Part shown: positions 7,132 to 12,179 of the stretch, one piece after another
How positions within the stretch are numbered: the stretch's first letter is position 1
Layout: each line of letters opens with the position of its first letter
From: Nitrospirota bacterium
GTDB lineage: Bacteria; Nitrospirota_A; Leptospirillia; Leptospirillales; Leptospirillaceae
Length of the DNA: 16,146 nucleotides
Assembly (NCBI GenBank): GCA_021802325.1
Contig: JAKAAM010000018.1
Span: 1 to 16,146 of the forward strand
Direction: 5' to 3'
Made by a program: the position numbers and the translations under genes
Notes under the pieces: model-generated
What the model was told of the DNA's origin: nothing
The model's input: the letters and a program-made list of their open reading frames with translations, nothing else
The model's database searches: none

Positions 7132-7707
7132 CTAGACCCTTTCCTTTGCCGGAGTCGGAGCTCCTTCGAGAACAACCTTATTGTCTCGTGACCAAACCGT
7201 GGCAAAGACATTCCAGACAAATGTCCAGTGTCCTATTCCCATGAAAAGGGCTGCCAGAACAAAGCCGATACGGTGATAGGGCTGGTAAACGGCACGTGCC
7301 AAGGGATAGACGATTCCCTGGTCAAGCATTCTGTTTCCTTCCAGGATTCCGAAGGTCAGAAGGACGGTATAAAAACCCAGTACCCCTGCCACCATGAAGA
7401 AGAAACTCATCTCCCCCAAAAAGGGGCTCCAGATTTTCTTCCCGGAGAGACGAGGAAGAAGATAGTAGACCATCGCCATGACGACGGAGACGACTCCTCC
7501 GATGAGATTGATATGGGCATGGGCCAGAGGATCCACGAGATGGCCGGCCTGCCCGGTCATGTGGATCCAGTGTCGGATTCTGGGAGTCGATTGGAGAAAG
7601 CCCTGCATCGTTCCTACGAAGAGGCAAAAAACGCCGAACAGAATAAATCTCAGACCCAGCCGGTCAGTCGAGCTGCTGGGAGATTCGGAGAGTGGCTTGT
7701 CGTTCAT
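7132..7707 (-). CDS. Short CcoN-like protein B (C-terminal four-helix module of cbb3 subunit I)
   Basis: This 191-residue protein is paralogous in layout to the one at 5354-5941. Helices lie at about 18-38, 62-84, 98-122 and 147-170. AHAHINLIGGVVSVVMAMVY (62-81) followed by YLLPRLSGKKIW corresponds to CcoN helix 10, with His63 and His65 as the haem-ligand pair. His56, His145 and His160 are extra histidines in or near the membrane. As in protein A, the N-terminal two-thirds of CcoN is absent. ATG 7707 is chosen over GTG 7713 because AGAGG sits 5 nt before it and overlaps the GTG. It is followed after 5 nt by the FGE-domain gene. Alternatives are a divergent haem-only membrane protein or a decayed oxidase subunit. 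The short form being present twice, with intact frames, argues against decay. Confidence 0.72.
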   Translation of the reverse strand: MNDKPLSESPSSSTDRLGLRFILFGVFCLFVGTMQGFLQSTPRIRHWIHMTGQAGHLVDPLAHAHINLIGGVVSVVMAMVYYLLPRLSGKKIWSPFLGEMSFFFMVAGVLGFYTVLLTFGILEGNRMLDQGIVYPLARAVYQPYHRIGFVLAALFMGIGHWTFVWNVFATVWSRDNKVVLEGAPTPAKERV

Positions 7708-7727
7708 ACGCACCTCTAGGTGAAGGG

Positions 7728-8168
7728 TCAGGAAATCCGTTCCGGGCCCCGGGTCTTGGGGACGGGAGACGGTGTTCCGCGGGAACTTCTCCTGCGTCGG
7801 AGGACCTCTCCTACATATCCTCCGAGGAAAGAGACCTCGGGAACCGTGATGAAGAAGATCATCATGAAAGGAGCGACGGGGATCCCGACCGCCATTCCCG
7901 ATGGATGGTAAACCTCATATAAATAAGCAATAAGGAGATAGGTCATCGGGGGGATCGGACCTAGAAATTTTCCGAAAGGACCTGCGATGTAGCCCGTGAC
8001 AAAGGAAACGGCCAGAGGAGCCAGAAGGTAGGAAAAAAGGATGCCTGCACCAAAAATATGATGAAACGCCCCATTGGTAAGACCAAGGAGCCGGTCTCCT
8101 CCGTAGAAAAGAAGAAGTCCGGCCACGATGCCCCAAAAAGCGTCCCGGGGGTTCAGTTTCTTTTTCAT
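7728..8168 (-). CDS. Four-helix membrane protein of unknown function
   Basis: This 146-residue protein is not recognised. Hydrophobic segments lie at about 10-27, 40-62, 72-88 and 95-120, and an Arg/Ser/Pro-rich cytoplasmic tail ends the protein. A His pair sits inside the membrane-proximal sequence GAFHHIFGAG (33-42), and another His at 88, so metal or haem ligation is conceivable. The start is ATG 8168, with GAGGG about 10 nt upstream. It lies 29 nt after the CcoS-like gene and about 20 nt before CcoN-like B, consistent with one transcript. The function can only be guessed from context (membrane component of the oxidase-like complex). Confidence 0.7.
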   Translation of the reverse strand: MKKKLNPRDAFWGIVAGLLLFYGGDRLLGLTNGAFHHIFGAGILFSYLLAPLAVSFVTGYIAGPFGKFLGPIPPMTYLLIAYLYEVYHPSGMAVGIPVAPFMMIFFITVPEVSFLGGYVGEVLRRRRSSRGTPSPVPKTRGPERIS

Positions 8169-8197
8169 GATCGGAATACCCTCGTCACGGAGATAAG

Positions 8198-8410
8198 TCA
8201 GTGAGGCTTGGAGGCCGGAGTATGGTCCGAGTTCTGTTCATGGGGAGGTGTCTTGGCGTCACCGTCCTCTTCGTTGAAGATGATGTACTTGATGTTTTCA
8301 TCAAACTGGCCGTTTTTGTAAGACCAGTAGATACCGAAAACAACGATGACAAGAGAAACAAGTCCTGTTGCCGTCCACAAATAGGCAACGATACCCTCTG
8401 GAAGTTTCAT
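8198..8410 (-). CDS. ccoS: CcoS-like cbb3 oxidase maturation protein
   Basis: This 70-residue protein has a single N-terminal helix (about 8-29) followed by YWSYKNGQFDENIKYIIFNE (28-47). That stretch resembles the CcoS signature (an aliphatic helix, then SGQFDD...A..ILFDE). CcoS is needed for cofactor insertion into cbb3 oxidase. The tail (48-70) is acidic and His/Pro-rich. ATG 8410 has AAAGGAG 7 nt upstream. The match is short, so the symbol is tentative, but its position among CcoN-, CcoO- and CcoG-like genes supports it. Confidence 0.6.
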   Translation of the reverse strand: MKLPEGIVAYLWTATGLVSLVIVVFGIYWSYKNGQFDENIKYIIFNEEDGDAKTPPHEQNSDHTPASKPH

Positions 8411-8455
8411 CTTATTTCTCCTTTCACGCCTGGAGGAATGCTCCCGGTGGCTCCA

Positions 8456-8887
8456 CTATTTGGGGGGTTTTGGATAGTTTGGTGAGCCGGGAAGTGATTT
8501 CAGGCTCATCAGGAGATCGACAAGCTCATCCTTTTCTTTGGGAGAGATCCTGTCGAAGGTCGGTGCAAACTTACCGTTATGTGCTGTCCCCGGAACAAGC
8601 GCGCCGGGATCACGAAAATACGACTTGAGCCATGCGGCCGTTCTTCGAGTCCCCTCCCCATCCATATCCGGACCATCATAATCGCCTTCTCCATAAACAA
8701 CATGGCAGTCCCGACAAGAATACTTTTCAAAGACCTCATATCCGGCCGCCGACTTTTTGCTGAACAGATAGACATCGTTGGTTGTCCAGAATGTCACAAT
8801 ATGCATGCGTGCCAAAACATAGAGAACCATTGCGGACAACACCATCAATCCGGCCAGAAGAAAGACGACTTTTTCCCCGGTTTTCAT
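8456..8887 (-). CDS. Membrane-anchored monohaem c-type cytochrome
   Basis: This 143-residue protein has an uncleaved N-terminal helix (about 7-27), a periplasmic domain and one haem c site, Cys58-Arg-Asp-Cys61-His62. The SCRDCHVVYGEGDYDGPDM region and the DELVDLLMSL C-terminal helix (120-129) resemble the soluble domains of CcoO/CcoP-type or NorC-type cytochromes. The usual MPxF axial-ligand motif reads GKFAPTF (105-111), so the sixth ligand is not obvious; His103 or Lys106 are candidates. ATG 8887 lies 5 nt after the upstream stop and has only a weak ribosome site, suggesting coupling. The likely role is electron transfer into or out of the complex at the outer face of the inner membrane. 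Confidence 0.82.
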   Translation of the reverse strand: MKTGEKVVFLLAGLMVLSAMVLYVLARMHIVTFWTTNDVYLFSKKSAAGYEVFEKYSCRDCHVVYGEGDYDGPDMDGEGTRRTAAWLKSYFRDPGALVPGTAHNGKFAPTFDRISPKEKDELVDLLMSLKSLPGSPNYPKPPK

Positions 8888-8892
8888 GAAAT

Positions 8893-9099
8893 CTACACCA
8901 GTATTCTTAAAAGGAGCTGAATGACGGCAAAGGAAATCACGCTGATAATTCCGACGAAGCTCATGGCGATGATAACCTGTTCACCACGTTTGAGCTTTTT
9001 GAAGGGGCCGATAATATATCGGGACATGATAGTAAAGGCGATAACCGAAGCGGAAAGAAATGTAAAGATGACGACAGACACTGACATTTTAATGGACAT
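8893..9099 (-). CDS. Small two-helix membrane protein, unknown
   Basis: This 68-residue protein has two hydrophobic helices (about 5-25 and 42-66) joined by a basic loop (FKKLKRGEQ, 33-41), predicting both termini outside or both inside. No family is recognised. ATG 9099 is preferred to GTG 9105 because AGAGGTG, which includes that GTG, is spaced as its ribosome binding site; CcoN-like B has the same arrangement. It is the first gene after the terminator-like hairpin at 9158-9191 and may begin a second transcript. It is probably a minor subunit of the membrane complex, from context only. Confidence 0.65.
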   Translation of the reverse strand: MSIKMSVSVVIFTFLSASVIAFTIMSRYIIGPFKKLKRGEQVIIAMSFVGIISVISFAVIQLLLRILV

Positions 9100-9116
9100 A
9101 AACACCTCTAGATCTG

Positions 9117-9146
9117 ATTCTACACCCCTCGCACCCTGGACTGCAA
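9117..9146 (-). promoter_or_regulatory. Candidate sigma-70 promoter for the second half of the cluster
   Basis: On the minus strand, TTGCAG (9141-9146) and TAGAAT (9117-9122; five of six consensus bases) are separated by 18 bp, just downstream of the terminator-like hairpin. The leader would be only about 10 nt before the AGAGGTG site of the 68-residue protein. The -35 box is poor (three of six), so confidence is low. Confidence 0.35.
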
Positions 9147-9157
9147 CAAGAAAAACA

Positions 9158-9191
9158 AAAAAGGCGGGCTCCGTAAGGAATCCGCCTTTTT
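9158..9191 (-). terminator. Strong intrinsic-terminator-like hairpin inside the cluster
   Basis: AAAAAGGCGG (9158-9167) is a perfect 10-bp inverted repeat of CCGCCTTTTT (9182-9191), with an inner TCC-GTAA-GGA mini-stem. On the minus strand the GC stem is followed by a T-run (TTTTTTG...), as in a rho-independent terminator. It separates the 34-residue gene from the 68-residue gene and would divide the cluster into two transcripts or attenuate it. Confidence 0.8.
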
Positions 9192-9247
9192 ATGTCGTCA
9201 TTATACAGAAGAATATAGTCCTGATTTCCTGATCTTGATGATGGCCC

Positions 9248-9352
9248 CTACTCGGGCTTCACATCATCAATGAAGAAGGAATAGATCAATGACCCGAACA
9301 GCATTGTCAAGGTAATGCACCAGAATACGATAGGACTATTGACATTCCACAA
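9248..9352 (-). CDS. 34-residue single-helix microprotein in the oxidase-like cluster
   Basis: This short frame starts with TTG (9350-9352) and ends with TAG (9248-9250). The start is preceded by GGAGGTGATT (9356-9365), a full-length match to the anti-Shine-Dalgarno sequence, with GGAGG 8 nt from the TTG; this is what makes the unusual start credible. The product begins MWNVNSPIVFWC, has one hydrophobic helix (about 7-27), and ends in an acidic SFFIDDVKPE tail. Size and layout resemble the tiny accessory subunits of terminal oxidases (CcoQ, CydX and similar), but no sequence match to one is claimed. It sits between the two-helix protein gene and a strong terminator. An overlapping out-of-frame ATG gives only 12 codons. 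Confidence 0.6.
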   Translation of the reverse strand: MWNVNSPIVFWCITLTMLFGSLIYSFFIDDVKPE

Positions 9353-9428
9353 AGGAATCACCTCCCTTTGGATTGTGATTATTCAAAGAGAAAAGCCATC
9401 ACGAGCAACTACCCCTAAGAAACAGCGG

Positions 9429-9761
9429 CTAAAAGTCGCGGGCCACTTCCGTTCTCTTCATCAGAAGGCCAACCCAAGTGAAGAAGATCGACACATAAAT
9501 TGAATTGACCACATATCCCTGGTCCCACCACGGACGGGCGAGATTCGGAGATGTATGAGCCTTCAGGATCGGCTGTCCCTGAACGATCCAGTAATGCAGG
9601 TTCCCCGGCAACTGAGGACGTGCACCGAAAAGAGGAAAGGTGAAGAGTTCGGCCGTCACCACCACCATGACAAGAAGGAGAATGATAATACCGGGGACAT
9701 TGTTCGTTCCTTCGAGCATTCCATCAAAGCGTTGATTGAGAAGCTCTTCCGTATCGGCCAT
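9429..9761 (-). CDS. Two-helix membrane protein, unknown
   Basis: This 110-residue protein begins at ATG 9761, which is preceded by AAAGGAG with 7-nt spacing; an upstream in-frame start at 9809 lacks a ribosome site. Helices lie at about 23-45 and 84-102. The connecting periplasmic or cytoplasmic loop is rich in Pro and Trp (QLPGNLHYWIVQGQPILKAH, 50-69). It is not recognised as a known family. It follows the CcoO-like gene across a 119-nt gap that contains a 13-bp hairpin. It is likely a structural subunit of the complex, from context. Confidence 0.68.
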   Translation of the reverse strand: MADTEELLNQRFDGMLEGTNNVPGIIILLLVMVVVTAELFTFPLFGARPQLPGNLHYWIVQGQPILKAHTSPNLARPWWDQGYVVNSIYVSIFFTWVGLLMKRTEVARDF

Positions 9762-9834
9762 TACGCCACTCCTTTCATATCGTTTAGGTCGATCGCATGC
9801 GACGACCACAGAATCATCCTAACACATTTTGAAA

Positions 9835-9864
9835 GGAGGGTCCTGTTTTCGAACAGGACCCTCC
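9835..9864 (-). terminator. Perfect 13-bp stem-loop downstream of the CcoO-like gene
   Basis: GGAGGGTCCTGTT (9835-9847) pairs perfectly with AACAGGACCCTCC (9852-9864) around a 4-nt loop. On the minus strand it is followed by TTTCAAAAT, a weak T-tract, 16 nt after the CcoO-like stop codon. It could be a partial terminator or an mRNA-stabilising processing hairpin that sets subunit ratios. Confidence 0.6.
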
Positions 9865-9880
9865 AAAATTTCAAGGATCT

Positions 9881-10411
9881 CTACTTGAGGCTCATCATGT
9901 AGTCAGCCAGCGCATTCAAATCTCTCTTGGAGAGGTAATTGAATGCCGGCATCTGAGACATGGGCTGAACTGCTCGAGGGTTCGCATGGTGAACAAGATG
10001 CCACCCCTTGATGGGGAGACGGGATCCCACATGGAGAAGGTCAGGGGCCTTTCGGTCCGATCCAAACACGGTGGGAGACTCACCCACGAAGTCGGAAACC
10101 CGGGGAGGAGCACCAAAGTACTGCCAGTCCTGGGTCTGTTCGGGAAGAAGCGTATGGCACCACCAGCATCCTTCGCGAACAAAGATAACCTTTCCTTTAC
10201 CGATCATGGTCGGACGATTTTCTCCCGTCATGAAGGGATCCTCAATCGTGAAACCACTTTCCGGACCGTAATCCTTTGCTTTCTGGATGGCGGTGGCTGA
10301 CGGTGGAACCTTGCTCATCTGCATAGCAGGAAACAACACGGTAATCGACAGGGTGACCGCAAAAATTGTTCCGGTCATCATCACACCGAACTTGTACTCG
10401 CGAAATGCCAT
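9881..10411 (-). CDS. CcoO-like membrane-anchored cytochrome c subunit
   Basis: This 176-residue protein resembles CcoO (cbb3 oxidase subunit II). It has an N-terminal anchor (about 9-29), then a periplasmic domain with one haem c site, GCWWCH (Cys82, Cys85, His86). The CcoO-type blocks follow: GEFV/P...GSDRKAPDLLHVGSR (117-131), then W-H-H-NPRAVQPMSQMPAF (138-157). Met154 is the likely axial ligand. KRDLNALADYMMSL forms the C-terminal helix. It is somewhat shorter than typical CcoO (about 200 residues) because the segment after the anchor is reduced. ATG 10411 has AAGGAG 6 nt upstream. It would pass electrons to the haem-bearing membrane subunits, but a normal CcoN partner is not encoded nearby. 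Confidence 0.82.
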   Translation of the reverse strand: MAFREYKFGVMMTGTIFAVTLSITVLFPAMQMSKVPPSATAIQKAKDYGPESGFTIEDPFMTGENRPTMIGKGKVIFVREGCWWCHTLLPEQTQDWQYFGAPPRVSDFVGESPTVFGSDRKAPDLLHVGSRLPIKGWHLVHHANPRAVQPMSQMPAFNYLSKRDLNALADYMMSLK

Positions 10412-10482
10412 CTCGCACTCCTTAAAAATCTTGAGTTTTAACCTGCTCCACTAATGAAACACGGAGCAATCAGGGACAGGCT

Positions 10483-10510
10483 GAAACCCGCCCCCCCAGA
10501 CAGGGGTTTC
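10483..10510 (-). other. Intergenic inverted repeat before the CcoO-like gene
   Basis: GAAACCC (10483-10489) pairs with GGGTTTC (10504-10510), extendable by two more pairs including a G-T. It lies in the 131-nt gap between the 85-residue gene and the CcoO-like gene. There is no T-run; it may be an mRNA processing or stability element. Confidence 0.3.
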
Positions 10511-10542
10511 GGAGCATCCCCCCCGCCCACTTGGAAAGCGGC

Positions 10543-10800
10543 TTACTTCTTGCGAGACGGGTCGAATTTCGCCCGACCTGCGACTCCCGACATACACACC
10601 AAAAGAAGAACAAGGCTCCCAATGGCTGACGCCGTCCCCATGGCCGCGGCAAAAGACGCCACACCCTGGCTGGCACCACCCGGAGTCATTCCGCAGCAAA
10701 AGTGGTACTGAGAAGGAAGGACATGGGTCGGATCACCGGGATTCGACAGATCCTTCAACTGCTGGGGAGTAAGACTTGTGATCGCACTCAACATCCACAT
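10543..10800 (-). CDS. Small single-helix membrane protein with a Cys-Cys motif, unknown
   Basis: This 85-residue protein starts at ATG 10800 with GGAGG 8 nt upstream. The N-terminal 30 residues are polar and possibly amphipathic (SLTPQQLKDLSNPGDPTHVL). A YHFCCGMTPGG stretch carries adjacent Cys35 and Cys36, and a Gly/Ala/Leu-rich helix spans about 48-74. A basic tail (KFDPSRKK) suggests a cytoplasmic C-terminus. No family is recognised. The vicinal cysteines before the helix could bind metal or form a disulfide. It is the second gene of the cluster. Confidence 0.68.
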   Translation of the reverse strand: MWMLSAITSLTPQQLKDLSNPGDPTHVLPSQYHFCCGMTPGGASQGVASFAAAMGTASAIGSLVLLLVCMSGVAGRAKFDPSRKK

Positions 10801-10850
10801 ACCACCACCTCCTTAAAGGTTTGGAAACAAGGCCAGAAATCTCCAGAAAT

Positions 10851-11087
10851 TTACCAGTTCTCCCTCTTGCGGTGGTAGGCATAGGAGTAGAGACCGATCA
10901 GGGCACCGACGATGGTCGTCAGAACCATGACCCAATAGATCCAGACATAGGATTCGCGCCACGTCTCGAATCGGTGAGCTCCGAACCATTCCTGAAGGCA
11001 GAAGCCGACAACGGATCCGCTTCCGACCGCCGAAAAGGCTGCATTGAGCCAGTAGCCGACGATCCCTTTTTGACCGCTTTGAGCCAC
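10851..11087 (-). CDS. Small two-helix membrane protein, first gene of the cluster, unknown
   Basis: This 78-residue protein starts at GTG 11087 with AAGGGGGT about 5 nt upstream. Helices lie at about 9-31 and 47-70. The loop between them is aromatic and charged (QEWFGAHRFETWRESYVWIY, 32-51), and the C-terminus is basic (HRKRENW). No known family is recognised. It lies about 95 nt downstream of the best sigma-70 promoter in the window and leads the membrane-complex cluster. Confidence 0.68.
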   Translation of the reverse strand: MAQSGQKGIVGYWLNAAFSAVGSGSVVGFCLQEWFGAHRFETWRESYVWIYWVMVLTTIVGALIGLYSYAYHRKRENW

Positions 11088-11189
11088 GACAGACCCCCTT
11101 TTAAGTAAAGATAAAGGAAAGATGCCAAATCCACAGCCCCATAGTTTTAGGACGTGCAGACCTTAATTTTGAGGGCATTACACAATCGA

Positions 11190-11218
11190 AGAATACGCTT
11201 TGAAGAATTTCTTGTCAA
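11190..11218 (-). promoter_or_regulatory. Sigma-70-type promoter of the oxidase-like cluster
   Basis: Read on the minus strand, a perfect TTGACA (11213-11218) and TATTCT (11190-11195; four of six) are separated by exactly 17 bp. The predicted start, near 11183, leaves a leader of about 95 nt before the first gene (GTG 11087). It lies in the 207-bp divergent region shared with the VIT-family gene. Confidence 0.7.
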
Positions 11219-11283
11219 GCCTCTAATCTCCATAAACTCGAGTCCCCACTTCCAGACTCTGGCGCCCATGAACTTCCTCGGTT

Positions 11284-11299
11284 ATCATAACACTATGAT
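11284..11299 (+). promoter_or_regulatory. Inverted repeat over the start codon of the VIT-family gene
   Basis: ATCATA (11284-11289) and TATGAT (11294-11299) form a perfect 6-bp inverted repeat with a 4-nt spacer. The right arm contains the ATG at 11295. An operator for a metal-responsive repressor would suit the transporter downstream. The centre is even-spaced and does not fit the classical Fur 19-bp box. A TATCAT at 11283-11288 could alternatively be the -10 of a leaderless transcript. Confidence 0.35.
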
Positions 11300-12026
11300 T
11301 AAAGACTCTTCCTCATCGCCCTTTCCCCCGGAGGCAGGACATCTTCCCTCCGGCCTTCGCATTCGTGATGTCGTTTTGGGGATGAACGACGGTATGGTGA
11401 CACTGACGAGCTTTCTCGGAGGCATTTCAGGTGCCCCCCTCTCCCATACCTCCATCCTTTATGCCGGACTCATGACATCATTGGCAGGCAGTCTCTCCAT
11501 GGGAGCCGGAGCTCTTCTTGCCACCCAAAGCCAAAATGACCTTATCCGACGAGAGATTGCTCGGGAACGTTGGGAAATCACCCATGTCCCCGAACTGGAG
11601 AAACAAGAGGTTTACAATCTTTTTATTTCCTTTGGACTTCCACCCGAGGAATCGCACCACATAACCCAGAGGATTATCGCCGATCCAGAAGTCTGGCACC
11701 GGTTCATGGTTCGAGAGGAGCTGGGAATCCATGAGGAGAGCATGGAATCCCCCGCCAAGAGTGCAGCCACCCTTTCGCTTTCATTCATGGCGGGAGCTCT
11801 CCCCCCCCTTCTCCCCTATTTCTTTTTCCAAAAGGCCTACGAAGCCTTCACTGTCGCACTCGTCCTCTCACTGCTCACACTGGCAGTCACAGGCTCCATC
11901 AAGTCCCGACTCGCAGGAGAGTCCCCCTTCAAAGGAGCCGGGGAAATGATTCTTCTCGGAGGTGCGGCAGCCGCCGCCGGGCTCTTTTTGGGCGAGATTC
12001 TTCCCCGATTCTTTCATCTTTCATGA
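11295..12026 (+). CDS. VIT1/CCC1-family iron/manganese transporter
   Basis: This 243-residue membrane protein belongs to the vacuolar iron transporter (VIT1/CCC1) family, which moves Fe(II) or Mn(II) out of the cytosol. IRDVVLGMNDGMVTLTSFLG (23-42) is helix 1 with the conserved DG. LAGSLSMGAGALLATQSQND (63-82) is the SMGAG...SQ signature of helix 2. A charged helical segment (83-155, with many Glu and His: HVPELEKQE, EESHH, REELGIHEESME) corresponds to the cytoplasmic metal-binding domain. Three more helices follow (about 157-177, 182-200, 217-240). ATG 11295 is chosen because it leaves the usual ~24 residues before helix 1. No clear ribosome site precedes either this ATG or ATG 11268. Divergent from the oxidase-like cluster, it is probably for ferrous-iron detoxification. 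Confidence 0.85.
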   Translation: MIKDSSSSPFPPEAGHLPSGLRIRDVVLGMNDGMVTLTSFLGGISGAPLSHTSILYAGLMTSLAGSLSMGAGALLATQSQNDLIRREIARERWEITHVPELEKQEVYNLFISFGLPPEESHHITQRIIADPEVWHRFMVREELGIHEESMESPAKSAATLSLSFMAGALPPLLPYFFFQKAYEAFTVALVLSLLTLAVTGSIKSRLAGESPFKGAGEMILLGGAAAAAGLFLGEILPRFFHLS

Positions 12027-12047
12027 GTTTGAAGCAAAAGGTCTGCC

Positions 12048-12077
12048 TTGTCGCGACTCTATTGCCCAGATTATGGT
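12048..12077 (+). promoter_or_regulatory. Weak candidate promoter upstream of thrB
   Basis: TTGTCG (12048-12053) and TATGGT (12072-12077) are 18 bp apart, each matching four of six consensus bases. They lie in the 153-bp gap after the VIT-family gene. The leader to ATG 12180 would be about 95 nt, with no recognised riboswitch or leader peptide. Confidence 0.3.
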
Positions 12078-12179
12078 AAGATCCAAAAAGTTCGCCACTT
12101 AATATGAATGATCAAAAACGTGTTAACCGGTTTGCCCAGAAGCTCATTTGTCGCGATTTGCAAGGAGTCTTTGTCTTTC

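Noticed and set aside
5354..7707. CcoN fragments as one gene broken by insertion of the FGE gene
   Set aside because: Both fragments match the same (C-terminal) part of CcoN and each has its own start and ribosome site, so they are paralogues rather than two halves of one gene.
11154..11294. N-terminal extension of the VIT-family protein
   Set aside because: The extra 47 residues do not look like the family and cross the minus-strand promoter; homology supports the ATG at 11295.
11281..11299. Classical Fur box at the VIT-family gene
   Set aside because: The inverted repeat has an even-length centre (4-nt spacer) and few NATWAT hexamers, so it was kept only as an unassigned operator candidate.
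12108..12179. 24-residue N-terminal extension of homoserine kinase
   Set aside because: The family start (VYAPASVGN...) lies just after ATG 12180, and AAGGAG precedes that codon.
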